Origin: Rhodococcus rhodnii
GTDB lineage: Bacteria; Actinomycetota; Actinomycetes; Mycobacteriales; Pseudonocardiaceae
NCBI GenBank assembly: GCA_000720375.1
Contig: JOAA01000001.1
Coordinates: 558,001 to 622,000, forward strand
DNA length: 64,000 bases
Direction: 5' to 3'
Shown piece after piece: positions 51,809-61,741 of the stretch. The notes beneath the pieces are model-generated. The model had not been told where the DNA came from and searched no databases. It saw nothing but the letters and a program-made list of their open reading frames with translations. The position numbers were made by a program, and so were the translations under genes. How positions within the stretch are numbered: the stretch's first letter is position 1; the number at the start of each line of letters is the position of its first letter.

Positions 51809-53032
51809 TCACGCGTACGTGACGGCGAACTCCTTGATCCCGTTGAGCCATCCGGACCGCAACCGGACCGGATCCGCGGCCATCCTGATGTTCGGCATGT
51901 GGTCCGCGATGGCGTTGAAGATCAGGTCAATCTCCAACCGGGCGAGGTTCGCGCCAATGCAGTAGTGCGCCCCCGTCCCGCCGAAGCCCAGATGCGGATT
52001 CGGATCACGGCCGATGTCGAACGAGTGCGGGTCGTCGAACACCTCTGGGTCGAAGTTCGCCGAGCTGTAGTACAACCCGACACGCTGGCCCGCCTTGATC
52101 TCGACACCGGCCAGCTCGGTGTCCACTTTGGCCGTTCGCTGGAAGACCATCACCGGCGTTGCCCAGCGGACGATCTCGTCGGCCGCCGTGGCTGGGCGTT
52201 CGGCTTTGTACCGTTCCCATTGCTCGGGGTGTTGCAGGAACGCGTGCATTCCGTGCGTGATCGCGTTGCGTGTGGTTTCGTTGCCTGCCACCGCGAGCAG
52301 CAACACGAAGAAGCCGAACTCCTCCGATGTCAGGTCTTCGCCGTCGATGTTGGCGTTCACCAACGTCGTCACGATGTCGTGTGCGGGACAGCGTTTCCTG
52401 TCCTCCGCCATGTGCCACGAGTAGCCCAGCAGCTCAGCCGAGGCCAGTTCTGGTTGGGAGGCCTCCGGATCGTCGTACGAGATCATCCGGTTCGACCAGT
52501 CGAACAACTTGTGGCGATCGTCTTGCGGGACCCCCAGCAACTCGGCGATCGCCTGTAAGGGAAGTTCACAGGCGACGTCGAGGACGAAGTCACCGGTTCC
52601 TTCGGTGAGTGCGGTTTTCACGATTCTTTCCGCACGGTTCGCCAGCGCGTCGCGCAGGCTGTTGATCGCGCGCGGGGTGAAGCCGCGCTGGACGATCGCG
52701 CGGGTCTTGGTGTGCTGCGGCGGATCCATGTTGAGCATGATCAGCCGCTGCATCTCGATCTTCTCGCGGGTGATGTCCGGGCCGAATCGGATGATCGCGG
52801 TGTTCTCCCACGTGGAGTACACATCCGAGTTACGGGACACCTCTTTGACGTCTTCATGCCGGGTGACCACCCAGTAGCCGTCGTCGTCGAATCCGCAGTC
52901 CCGCTTCGGTGTCTTGTTCCACCAGACCGGGGCGGACCGGCGCAGTTCGGCGAACTCCTGGTGTGGTAGCCGCGTGGCGTAAACGTCGGGATCAGTGAAG
53001 TCGAAGCCTTCGGGGATCCTGGGTTCGGCCAC
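51809..53032 (-). CDS. cyp125: Cytochrome P450, CYP125-like sterol C26/27 hydroxylase
   Basis: 407 residues: GFDFTDPDVYATRLPHQEFAELRRSAPVWW start typical of CYP125, I-helix AVAGNETTRN, heme loop FGGTGAHYCIGANLA. GTG 53032 after GAGGAGG with a 5-base spacer is chosen over ATG 53095, which would span the KstR box. CYP125 oxidises the sterol terminal methyl to the carboxylate that FadD ligases then activate. It is divergent from fadA5, as in M. tuberculosis Rv3545c/Rv3546. Confidence 0.9.
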   Translation of the reverse strand: MAEPRIPEGFDFTDPDVYATRLPHQEFAELRRSAPVWWNKTPKRDCGFDDDGYWVVTRHEDVKEVSRNSDVYSTWENTAIIRFGPDITREKIEMQRLIMLNMDPPQHTKTRAIVQRGFTPRAINSLRDALANRAERIVKTALTEGTGDFVLDVACELPLQAIAELLGVPQDDRHKLFDWSNRMISYDDPEASQPELASAELLGYSWHMAEDRKRCPAHDIVTTLVNANIDGEDLTSEEFGFFVLLLAVAGNETTRNAITHGMHAFLQHPEQWERYKAERPATAADEIVRWATPVMVFQRTAKVDTELAGVEIKAGQRVGLYYSSANFDPEVFDDPHSFDIGRDPNPHLGFGGTGAHYCIGANLARLEIDLIFNAIADHMPNIRMAADPVRLRSGWLNGIKEFAVTYA

Positions 53033-53065
53033 GGTTGCCTCCTCGGGTCGCCCCCCACAACGGTG

Positions 53066-53079
53066 TGGAACACGTTCTA
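53066..53079. promoter_or_regulatory. KstR-type operator before CYP125
   Basis: TGGAACACGTTCTA is a full match to TnnAACnnGTTnnA, 33 bases upstream of the CYP125 GTG in the divergent cyp125-fadA5 promoter. Confidence 0.75.
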
Positions 53080-53145
53080 CGAGCGATTTAAGCATACACC
53101 GTTAACTCAACGAAAGACCTGGCGTGCCATCAGTCTTGCTGATGA

Positions 53146-54315
<1,170 letters not shown>

Positions 54316-54318
54316 ATC

Positions 54319-54362
54319 TCGTGAGTGTTTTGGCCGGTTCTAACCGGACGAAACACTCACGA
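54319..54362. terminator. Palindrome, copy 3 of the dispersed family
   Basis: The left arm is the same as copies 1 and 2; the right arm differs (GGACGAAA for GGCCAAAA), giving one mismatch and one T-G pair in the stem. The loop is CT. It lies just after fadA5 and before the AbiEi-like gene. Confidence 0.75.
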
Positions 54363-54399
54363 CCAAAAACTGTCAGTGGGCTGTGTCAATGTCCGGAGT

Positions 54400-55398
54400 A
54401 TGCCTACCAACTCTCGATGGTCCGTACCCGATCACCACACAGCAGAGTGGAACTGCCTCATCCGCGAGCAGCACGGAATAGTTTCCACACAACAACTTCA
54501 CCGCTTCGGGCACGATCGACACTCCATCGCTGCCAACACGCTCGCTGGACGCTGGAACCAGGTAATGCGAGGTGTCTACGCCACCTTCACCGGTGAGCTG
54601 CCGCGTGCTGCCCGGTTGTCCGCAGCGCTGCTGTATGGCGGACCGGAAGCGACACTAAGCCACTACACGGCCGCCGAGGAGTGGGGCATGGTCCCGATAC
54701 GGGACGGTCCTGTCGAGATCACTGTGCCCTACAACTGCTCAGCGACGTCCCAACCCGATCGTGTCATCGTGCATAGGTCGAGGGCGTTGCGCTTTACCGT
54801 TCGGAACTACGTCCCGCCACGAACCAGCCGTGTTGACACGATCATCGACCTGGCGACCTCCCAGTCGACTCCGGAGGAGGCTGTCGACACGGTGATCGAT
54901 CTCGTCGGACGCAGCGGGGTCACGGTGACCGAGCTGCGTACCGTGCTGGAGCTGCGAAAGGCATATCGGCACAGGAAAGCCTTGGACCGCGCGGCAGAGC
55001 TCATCGCCGGTGGGTTGATGTCGATCCTGGAAGCCGAGTACCTCCGCGAGGTCGAACTCGCGCACAGCATTCCTCCGGCAGATCGCCAGGTTCCCTTCAC
55101 CGTCGACGACCGGGTGCTCTGGGAGGATGCCACTTACGACAGCCTCGGTGTCCCATTGACTGTTCGGCTGGACGGCAGAACACACCACTCAACCCCTGGT
55201 GTGGCGTTTCGGGACCGGCGTCGTGACAACGCTGCCGAACTCGCTGGCCGGTCCCGGCTGGTATACGGCTGGCACGAGGTCCATAAGGACCCCTGTGGGG
55301 TGGCGTCCGAAGTGCTGGCTGTGCTCAGACGAGCAGGATGGAGCGGCGGAAACCGGTGTTCGCGCTGCTCAAAGGTCGTGAGTGGTTTAGCCGGTTAG
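54400..55398 (+). CDS. AbiEi-like / DUF559-type protein, orphan
   Basis: 332 residues. The N-terminal winged-helix-like part (LIREQHGIVSTQQLHRFGHDR ... RGVYATF) fits AbiEi-type antitoxin-domain proteins; the C-terminus (VRLDGRTHHS ... FRDRRRDNAAELAGR) resembles the DUF559/VSR-like nuclease fold, but Arg replaces the usual acidic residue before LDG, so activity is doubtful. No AbiEii toxin gene is adjacent. Its stop codon and last eight codons lie inside palindrome copy 4. It has no evident link with the sterol genes on both sides. Confidence 0.7.
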   Translation: MPTNSRWSVPDHHTAEWNCLIREQHGIVSTQQLHRFGHDRHSIAANTLAGRWNQVMRGVYATFTGELPRAARLSAALLYGGPEATLSHYTAAEEWGMVPIRDGPVEITVPYNCSATSQPDRVIVHRSRALRFTVRNYVPPRTSRVDTIIDLATSQSTPEEAVDTVIDLVGRSGVTVTELRTVLELRKAYRHRKALDRAAELIAGGLMSILEAEYLREVELAHSIPPADRQVPFTVDDRVLWEDATYDSLGVPLTVRLDGRTHHSTPGVAFRDRRRDNAAELAGRSRLVYGWHEVHKDPCGVASEVLAVLRRAGWSGGNRCSRCSKVVSGLAG

Positions 55399-55419
55399 AA
55401 CCGGACGAAACACTCACGA
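55376..55419. terminator. Palindrome, copy 4 of the dispersed family
   Basis: The left arm differs at two bases from the other copies; the right arm is identical to copy 3. The loop AG is part of the TAG stop of the AbiEi-like gene. It lies between that gene and the convergent SDR gene. Confidence 0.75.
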
Positions 55420-56322
55420 GGTTCCGTAGACCGGTAGTGGTGGTGGGGCCTGTGCCAGCAGGTCCTTCACCACTGGCGTGAGTTCCCCTGGCACCCAGCG
55501 GGCGGGTTTGGTGGCGGTAGGGCCGGGCGTCCAGCCCGTGTTGAGGCAGATCCGGCCACCGTCCACTTCGAACACGCGGCCGGTCACGTCACGGGATTCC
55601 GTGCTGCCCAGCCACACCACCAGCGGGGAGATGTTCTCCGGCGCCATGGCGTCGAAGCCCGCGTCGGGAGCGGCCATGGTCGAAGCAAACGTCTGCTCGG
55701 TCATCCGGGTCCTGGCAGCGGGTGCGATCGCGTTCACGGTTACGCCGTAGCGCGCCATTTCCGCCGCCGCGACCAACGTCAGGGACGCGATGCCTGCCTT
55801 CGCAGCACTGTAGTTGCCCTGTCCGACGCTGCCCAGCAATCCCGCACCCGAACTGGTGTTGATCACGCGGGCATCCGGCGCGGTGCCGGACTTCGCCACC
55901 GAACGCCAATGCGCGGCCGCGTGCCGCAACGGAGCGAAGTGGCCCTTGAGGTGCACGCGGACGACCGCGTCCCACTCCTCCTCGGCCATGTTCACGAGCA
56001 TCCGGTCACGCAGGAATCCCGCGTTGTTCACCAGGACATCGAGCCGACCAAACGCTTGCAACGCTGTCTCGACCAACGCGGCGGCACCGTCCCACGAAGC
56101 CACGTCGTCGAAGTTGGCGACGGCCGAACCACCCGCGGCCTTGATCTCCTCGACCACCTCGGCAGCAGGGCCAGAAGACGCACCCGAGCCGTCCAGCCCG
56201 ACGCCATAGTCGTTCACGACAACGGAAGCGCCCTCAGCGGCGAACGCCAGAGCGTGCGCACGGCCGATCCCCCGCGCCGCACCGGTGACGATGACAACGC
56301 GACCAGAACAGAGCTTGCTCAA
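55414..56322 (-). CDS. SDR dehydrogenase, Rv3548c-like
   Basis: 302 residues of the MFE-2-type SDR group: GAARGIGRAHALAFAAEGASVVVNDYG, VLVNNAGFLRDRMLVNM, INTSSGAGLLGS, NYSAAKAG, and a C-terminal extension beyond the usual 250 residues. TTG 56322 overlaps the upstream SDR stop (TTGA). The position matches Rv3548c in the M. tuberculosis ring C/D cluster; the substrate is not known. The 3' end lies at palindrome copy 4. Confidence 0.83.
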   Translation of the reverse strand: MSKLCSGRVVIVTGAARGIGRAHALAFAAEGASVVVNDYGVGLDGSGASSGPAAEVVEEIKAAGGSAVANFDDVASWDGAAALVETALQAFGRLDVLVNNAGFLRDRMLVNMAEEEWDAVVRVHLKGHFAPLRHAAAHWRSVAKSGTAPDARVINTSSGAGLLGSVGQGNYSAAKAGIASLTLVAAAEMARYGVTVNAIAPAARTRMTEQTFASTMAAPDAGFDAMAPENISPLVVWLGSTESRDVTGRVFEVDGGRICLNTGWTPGPTATKPARWVPGELTPVVKDLLAQAPPPLPVYGTS

Positions 56323-57059
56323 GGCGTCTCCCTAGTGAAGTAGACGGGCAATTCACCCCCGCCGTGTACCAGAAGCGTCGCGCCGGTGACATAGGACGCC
56401 AGCGGAGAAGCTAGAAATACCGCGCACGCACCGACCTCCGACGGTTCGGCCAACCGTCCCAACGGGACAGCCGCCGTTGCCTCGTCCATGATCGGAGCAA
56501 ACGCTTCCTCGGTGATGTCGGTACGAACCATCCCGACACCGAGCGAGTTCACCCGGACCTTGGGCGCCCACTCCGCCGCCAGACTCGCGGCGAGGTTGTT
56601 CACGCCGGCCTTCGCCGCTCCATAGGCCACGGACTCCGGGGCCGGCCGCGATCCGTTGATGCTGCTGATCATCACGATCGATCCGCCGGTGTCCTGCTCC
56701 TGCATGACCGCGTTCACGCGCTGTGACACCAGCAACGGCGCCACCAGGTTGAGCCGGATGACCGCTTCGTGGAAACGGGGCGAAGCCGACGCGGTCTCGA
56801 CGACCGGCGCGCCGCCCGCGTTGTTCACCAGGACATCCAGCCGCCCGTAGCGCTCGACTATCTGCGTCACCATGGCGTCGATCTGCTCGACATCCCGTAT
56901 GTCACAGGCAATGAAGTCGGCGACCGGCTCAGCAGGCTCGGTACGGCCACAGATGACCACGGTCGCACCGGCGGACTGAAACGCCCGTGTGATGCCAAGT
57001 CCGACCCCGCGCCCTCCGCCGGTCACCAGGACGACCGACCCGTCGAGCGCGAGTTCCAC
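56319..57059 (-). CDS. SDR dehydrogenase, Rv3549c-like
   Basis: 246 residues: GGGRGVGLGI cofactor loop, VLVNNAGGAP, MISSINGS and YGAAKAG. GTG 57059 follows AAGGAG with a 6-base spacer. It is divergent from echA20, in the place of Rv3549c in M. tuberculosis. It probably oxidises a hydroxyl on the HIP-derived ring CoA ester; inference from context. Confidence 0.83.
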   Translation of the reverse strand: MELALDGSVVLVTGGGRGVGLGITRAFQSAGATVVICGRTEPAEPVADFIACDIRDVEQIDAMVTQIVERYGRLDVLVNNAGGAPVVETASASPRFHEAVIRLNLVAPLLVSQRVNAVMQEQDTGGSIVMISSINGSRPAPESVAYGAAKAGVNNLAASLAAEWAPKVRVNSLGVGMVRTDITEEAFAPIMDEATAAVPLGRLAEPSEVGACAVFLASPLASYVTGATLLVHGGGELPVYFTRETP

Positions 57060-57098
57060 TCCTGACTCCTTCTCTTGGGCACCAGGCCCTGATAAGTT

Positions 57099-57116
57099 AC
57101 CAAGCAATCGCTAGGT
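57099..57116. promoter_or_regulatory. KstR2-like operator in the SDR-echA20 divergent promoter
   Basis: ACCAAGC-4-GCTAGGT is an 18-base inverted repeat with one mismatch; it fits the KstR2 consensus AnCAAGnnCTTGnT only loosely in its 14-base form (two mismatches). Its position between the ring C/D operons is where KstR2 sites occur in mycobacteria. Confidence 0.55.
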
Positions 57117-57131
57117 TAGGAAGAAGGGTCC

Positions 57132-57884
57132 ATGGGGATCACCAGCAGCCGGGCGGGTCCCGGCGTCACCCAGGTCACCATCGACTTCCCGCCGGTGAAC
57201 GCGCCGCCGGTGCAGGGGTGGTTCGACCTCGCTTCGGCGATCCTGGCCGCGGGCGACGATCCAGCGACGCACGTGGTGATCCTTCGCGCCGAGGGCAGAG
57301 GCTTCTGCGCGGGCGTGGACATCAAGGAAATGCAGCGCACCGAAGGACATGGCGCCCTGATCGGCGCCAATCGTGGTTGTGCGGCGGCATTCGCGGCGGT
57401 GTACGACTGCGCGGTGCCCGTGATCGCAGCGGTGCAAGGTTTCTGCCTCGGCGGAGGCGTCGGGCTGGTCGGCAACAGCGACATCGTCATCGCGTCCGAC
57501 GACGCCTACTTTGGACTGCCTGAAGTGGACAGAGGCGCGCTCGGCGCGGCTACGCATCTAGCGAGACTTGTCCCCCAGCATCTGATGCGCACGCTGTACT
57601 ACACGGCGCGCAACATCGATGCCAAGCAACTGCACCACCACGGGTCGGTCTACGAAGTCGTGTCACGCGACGAACTCGACGATGCGGCGCTGAAACTCGC
57701 CGACGAGATCGCGGCCAAGGACACCAGAGTGATCCGGCGGGCCAAAGAGGCGATCAATGGGATCGATCCCCAGCCAGTGCACCGCAGTTACCGCTACGAG
57801 CAGGGTTTCACGTTCGAGCTGAACCTGACCGGCGCCTCGGACGAGGCACGCGACGCTTTCATCAACGGAGCGAAAGATGCGTGA
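57132..57884 (+). CDS. echA20: Crotonase-family ring hydrolase, EchA20-like
   Basis: 250 residues of crotonase: VTIDFPPVNAPPVQGWFDLA start, GFCAGVDIKEMQR, AVQGFCLGGGVGLVGNSDIVIA. EchA20 opens steroid ring D of HIEC-CoA (work on M. tuberculosis). Gene order echA20-ipdA-ipdB-ipdC is the same as Rv3550-Rv3553. ATG 57132 follows GAAGAAGGG; the stop overlaps ipdA by 8 bases. Confidence 0.9.
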   Translation: MGITSSRAGPGVTQVTIDFPPVNAPPVQGWFDLASAILAAGDDPATHVVILRAEGRGFCAGVDIKEMQRTEGHGALIGANRGCAAAFAAVYDCAVPVIAAVQGFCLGGGVGLVGNSDIVIASDDAYFGLPEVDRGALGAATHLARLVPQHLMRTLYYTARNIDAKQLHHHGSVYEVVSRDELDDAALKLADEIAAKDTRVIRRAKEAINGIDPQPVHRSYRYEQGFTFELNLTGASDEARDAFINGAKDA

Positions 57885-58698
57885 CAAGCGGATGACGCCA
57901 GCCGACGTGGTGGCGGAACTGTCCGACGGGATGACCATCGGCATCGGCGGCTGGGGCTCGCGCCGCAAACCGATGGCGCTCGTCCGGGCGATCCTGGACT
58001 CCCCGCTGAAGAACCTGACGATCGTGTCCTACGGCGGCCCGGACGTCGGACTGCTCGCCGCGGCAGGCAAGATCCGCAAACTGGTCTTCGGGTTCGTCTC
58101 ACTCGACACTGTCGCGTACGACCCGTACTTCCAGAAGCTCCGGCAGGAAGGCGACCTTGACGTCACCGAACTGGACGAGGGTATGTTCCAATGTGGACTG
58201 CTCGCCGCCGGTCACCGTCTGCCGTTCCTGCCGATCCGGGCCGGGCTCGGCTCGGACGTGATGCGCACCAACCCCGAGTTGCGTACGGTCCAATCGCCCT
58301 ACGACGGTGAAGAACTCGTGGCGATGCCCGCGTTGCACCTTGATGTCGCGCTGATCCACATGAACCGGGCGGATCAACACGGCAACGCCCAATACCTCGG
58401 CCCGGATCCCTACTTCGACGACCTGTTCTGCCTTGCAGCCAAGCGGCGGTACGTCTCCTGCGAGAGGATCGTGGACACGTTCGAAGGGCCCATGCAGACC
58501 TTGTTGCTGAACAGAATGATGGTCGACGGCGTGGTGGAAACGCCCAATGGCGCGCATTTCACCAGCTGTGTGCCGGACTATCCCCGTGACGAGCAGTTCC
58601 AGCGGCTCTACGCCGAGGCGAACTGGGATTCCTTCGCGGACCGGTTCCTCACCGGCGGCGAACGCGGCTACCAGGAGGCGGTGCAGGCATGGCGGTGA
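57877..58698 (+). CDS. ipdA: COCHEA-CoA hydrolase alpha subunit
   Basis: 273 residues of the class I CoA-transferase alpha fold: MTIGIGGWGSRRKPMALVRA, SYGGPDVGLLAAAGKI and VTELDEGMF, where I place the catalytic Glu of IpdA. IpdAB is a ring-opening hydrolase, not a transferase, in steroid ring C catabolism. It overlaps echA20 and ipdB, so all are coupled. Confidence 0.9.
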   Translation: MRDKRMTPADVVAELSDGMTIGIGGWGSRRKPMALVRAILDSPLKNLTIVSYGGPDVGLLAAAGKIRKLVFGFVSLDTVAYDPYFQKLRQEGDLDVTELDEGMFQCGLLAAGHRLPFLPIRAGLGSDVMRTNPELRTVQSPYDGEELVAMPALHLDVALIHMNRADQHGNAQYLGPDPYFDDLFCLAAKRRYVSCERIVDTFEGPMQTLLLNRMMVDGVVETPNGAHFTSCVPDYPRDEQFQRLYAEANWDSFADRFLTGGERGYQEAVQAWR

Positions 58699-59402
58699 CC
58701 CGAGCCGAAGTGTGCGTCGCGGCCTGCGCGGACCTGTTCGCGGGCGACGGCGAGATCCTGGCCAGTCCCATGGGTTTGGTCCCGAGTCTCGGTGCCCGGC
58801 TGGCCAGACTGACCACCGAGCCCGACCTGCTGCTGTCCGACGGCGAGGCATATTTGCTGACGCCCGAAGGCAAAGTCGAAGGTTGGCTGCCGTATCGCAA
58901 GGTCTTCGACGTGGTGGCGCACGGCACCAGGCACGTGGTGATGGGCGCGAACCAGATCGACAAGTTCGGCAACCAGAACATCTCCGCGATCGGCGATCAC
59001 CGCAAGCCAAGCAGGCAGTTGCTCGGCTTCCGTGGCGCACCCGGCAACACCGCGAACCACAAGACCAGCTACTGGGTTCCGAGGCACAGCAAGAGAGTCC
59101 TGGTCGACGCCGTCGATGTCGTCTCGGGTGTGGGCTATGACAAGTACGCGGGGCCGTTCCACCATATCCACCGTGTGGTCACCAATCTTGCGGTGTTCGA
59201 TTTCGACACACCGGATCGCCGGATGCGCCTGGTGTCGGTCCATCCGGACGTCGACATCCAAGAGGTGTACGACCAGACCGGCTTCGAACTCCCCGAGTAC
59301 GAAGAACCCTCGATCACCCGGGAGCCGACCGAGCAAGAGCTTGATCTGATCCGGACGGTCCTGGATCCGGACGGCAGGCGGGATCGCGAGGTACGAGTGT
59401 GA
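58689..59402 (+). CDS. ipdB: COCHEA-CoA hydrolase beta subunit
   Basis: 237 residues of the CoA-transferase beta fold: GDGEILASPMGLVPSLGARLARL, MGANQIDKFGNQNISAIGD, GFRGAPGNTANH. Where true transferases such as PcaJ have the glutamyl motif ESGxxG (compare 20170-20886), this protein lacks it (LLLSDGEAYLL), consistent with hydrolase function of IpdAB. It overlaps ipdC by 4 bases (GTGA). Confidence 0.9.
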   Translation: MAVTRAEVCVAACADLFAGDGEILASPMGLVPSLGARLARLTTEPDLLLSDGEAYLLTPEGKVEGWLPYRKVFDVVAHGTRHVVMGANQIDKFGNQNISAIGDHRKPSRQLLGFRGAPGNTANHKTSYWVPRHSKRVLVDAVDVVSGVGYDKYAGPFHHIHRVVTNLAVFDFDTPDRRMRLVSVHPDVDIQEVYDQTGFELPEYEEPSITREPTEQELDLIRTVLDPDGRRDREVRV

Positions 59403-60463
59403 AAACCGCCCTCACGCGACTGGTCGGCGTCGAGCATCCGGTGGTGCAGACCGGAATGGGCTGGGTCGCCGGTCCCAGGCTGGTCGCGGCGAGCGCGGAA
59501 GCGGGCGGTCTCGGCATCCTCGCCTCGGCCACGATGACCTACGACGAACTCGAAAAGGCCATCGCCGAAACGAAAAGCCGCACGGACAAACCGTTCGGGG
59601 TGAACCTCAGATCGGACGCGGTCGACGCCGGGCAACGGATCGACCTGCTGATCCGGGAGAACATCCGAGTCGCATCCTTTGCCAGGGCCCCGAAAGCCGA
59701 CCTGATCAACAAGCTGAAAGACGCGGGCACGCTGGTCATCCCGTCGGTTGGGGCAGTCAGACATGCCGAGAAGGTCGCGGCCTGGGGCGCCGACGCGGTG
59801 ATCGCACAGGGCGGCGAGGCGGGTGGCCACACGGGATCCGTGGCCACGACGTTGCTCATCCCGTCCGTTGTGGACGCCATCGACATCCCGGTGATCGCGG
59901 CGGGAGGCTTCTTCGACGGCCGAGGTCTCGCGGCGGCCTTGTCGTACGGCGCCGCCGGAATCGCGATGGGCACGAGGTTCCTGCTGACCAAGGAAAGCAC
60001 GGTGCCCGACGAGGTCAAACAGCTCTACCTCAGCAAAGGCCTCGACGGAACCGTGGTGACGAAACGGGTTGACGGCGTACCACATCGGGTCCTGAAAACG
60101 GAACTGGTCGAGAAACTGGAGAAGTCCGGCCGGGTGCGCAGCCTCCTGCACGCCATCCGGAACGCGGCGAAGTTCAAGAAGCTCAGTGGACTGTCGTGGT
60201 CGTCGATGGCCCGGGAAGGCTGGTCGATGCGCGGTGACATGCCGCTGGCTCAGGTCATCATGGCGGCCAACACACCGATGTTGTTACGTGCCGGCCTCGT
60301 CGAAGGCCGGACGGACGCGGGTGTACTGGCTGCGGGACAAGTCGTTGGCAAACTCGACGACTTGCCCGCGTGCGCCGACGTGATCGTCAAGACAGTGGCC
60401 GAGGCCGAACAGATCCTAGCCAAGCTCGGGCAGGCGAGCCTGGTACAGCCAAGCGGTGAATAG
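59399..60463 (+). CDS. ipdC: NMO-like steroid CoA reductase, IpdC
   Basis: 354 residues of the nitronate-monooxygenase fold: VEHPVVQTGMGWVAGPRL, VIAQGGEAGGHTGSVATT, IPVIAAGGFFDGRGLAAALSYGAAGIAMGTRF. IpdC acts on the steroid ring C/D CoA intermediate before ring opening (M. tuberculosis work). It is the last gene of the operon; the 3' end overlaps the convergent peptidase gene by 48 bases. Confidence 0.9.
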   Translation: MKTALTRLVGVEHPVVQTGMGWVAGPRLVAASAEAGGLGILASATMTYDELEKAIAETKSRTDKPFGVNLRSDAVDAGQRIDLLIRENIRVASFARAPKADLINKLKDAGTLVIPSVGAVRHAEKVAAWGADAVIAQGGEAGGHTGSVATTLLIPSVVDAIDIPVIAAGGFFDGRGLAAALSYGAAGIAMGTRFLLTKESTVPDEVKQLYLSKGLDGTVVTKRVDGVPHRVLKTELVEKLEKSGRVRSLLHAIRNAAKFKKLSGLSWSSMAREGWSMRGDMPLAQVIMAANTPMLLRAGLVEGRTDAGVLAAGQVVGKLDDLPACADVIVKTVAEAEQILAKLGQASLVQPSGE

Positions 60464-61741
60464 GTCGCCGAGCGGACGCGGCGAGTGCCGCTGGGCGTGC
60501 TGCATGAAGTCCTCAATGGTCACTGAGCCGTGCCGGTGCTGTGCGGTCCATTCGCGCAACATCGCGAAGAACGCCGCGTCACCGAGCCGCAACCGCAAGG
60601 CGTGCACGGCAAGCGCGCCGCGCTTGTACAGCAGATCGTCGAACATCCGCTCGACACCGGGATCGGCGAGCACGAGATCCTGTGGCAGTTTGGCCAGCCT
60701 TGTCCAGGTCGCCCGCGCCAACGCATCGGCGGACTGCCCGCCGGAAGCCTGGGACCACAGCCATTCCGAGTAGGCAGCGAACCCTTCGTTCAGCCAGATC
60801 TGCCGCCAGTCGGCGATCGACACGCTGTTGCCGAACCACTGGTGCGCCAGTTCGTGTGCCACAAGACGTTCGAAGCCGCGACGCCCGTCGATGTGGTTGG
60901 CGCCGAAGATCGACATGCCTTGGGCCTCGATCGGGATGTCCAGCTCGTCGTCGGTCACCACAACGGTGTACGCGTTGAACGGGTAAGGGCCGAACATCCG
61001 CTCGAACGCGACCATCATGTCGGACTGGCGTCCGAAGTCGTGCGTGTAACCTTCGAGCAGGCGCAACGGAAAAGCCGCCCGCATCGGTACCCGGTCATCG
61101 GCCCGTTCCACGAACTCGTACCGTCCGATTTGGACAGACGCGAGATACGTCGCCATCGGTTCGAGCTGGAGGTAGACCCACGTGGTGGTCGAAGCCCCGA
61201 CCCGGCCGTCGATCAGGTCGCCGTTCGCGATCACGCGGTACGGCGAGGCCGTGGTCACTGAGATCCGATATGTCGCTTTGTCGCTCGGGTGGTCGTTGCA
61301 CGGAAACCACGACGGCGCACCGGTTGGCTGACTGGCGACCAACACGCCGTCCTCGAGGTGGTCCCAGCCGAGTTCGCCCCAGTGCCTGGTGTTGATCGGC
61401 GCCGGGTTGCCGACGTAGCGGACCTCGACAGTGAACTGCCGCCCGGCCGGCACCTTCGCCTGCACGGTCAGCTTGTGCCCGCGATGCATGAACCGGGTCG
61501 GCTTGCCGTCCACCTGCACCCGGTTGACCTTGAACGTGCCGAGGTCCAACGCGAACCGGGTGAACGCTGTCCGCGCCACCGCCGTGATCTTGGCTCTGCC
61601 CGACAATCTGCCCGCGGCGACCCGGTAGTCCAGCTCGAGGTCGTAGTGCTCGACGTGATAGCTCGGGTCGCCGTGCTCGGGCAGGTACGGGTCGATCACG
61701 ACCTGACAGTAGGCCACGCGGAGATCGGATTGCCAAGCCAC
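60416..61741 (-). CDS. M1-family metallopeptidase
   Basis: 441 residues: the N-terminal beta domain of M1 aminopeptidases, exopeptidase-like motif PIEAQGMSIFG in place of the usual GAMEN, zinc site HELAHQWFGN with downstream Glu in WLNEGFAAYSE. It lacks the large C-terminal domain of PepN (about 850 residues), as do related short actinobacterial M1 proteins. The start at 61741 lies 46 bases inside the upstream Pls/PosA-like gene, so the two are coupled. Confidence 0.88.
   Translation of the reverse strand: MAWQSDLRVAYCQVVIDPYLPEHGDPSYHVEHYDLELDYRVAAGRLSGRAKITAVARTAFTRFALDLGTFKVNRVQVDGKPTRFMHRGHKLTVQAKVPAGRQFTVEVRYVGNPAPINTRHWGELGWDHLEDGVLVASQPTGAPSWFPCNDHPSDKATYRISVTTASPYRVIANGDLIDGRVGASTTTWVYLQLEPMATYLASVQIGRYEFVERADDRVPMRAAFPLRLLEGYTHDFGRQSDMMVAFERMFGPYPFNAYTVVVTDDELDIPIEAQGMSIFGANHIDGRRGFERLVAHELAHQWFGNSVSIADWRQIWLNEGFAAYSEWLWSQASGGQSADALARATWTRLAKLPQDLVLADPGVERMFDDLLYKRGALAVHALRLRLGDAAFFAMLREWTAQHRHGSVTIEDFMQHAQRHSPRPLGDLFTAWLYQARLPELG

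Noticed and set aside
54400..55398. Complete AbiE toxin-antitoxin system
   Set aside because: Only the AbiEi-like component is present; no AbiEii nucleotidyltransferase gene adjoins it on either strand.
60416..61741. M1 peptidase as leader protease for the lanthipeptide
   Set aside because: M1-type proteases can process class III leaders, but this one lacks the large PepN-like C-terminal domain, is 55 kb away and is coupled to a different gene.
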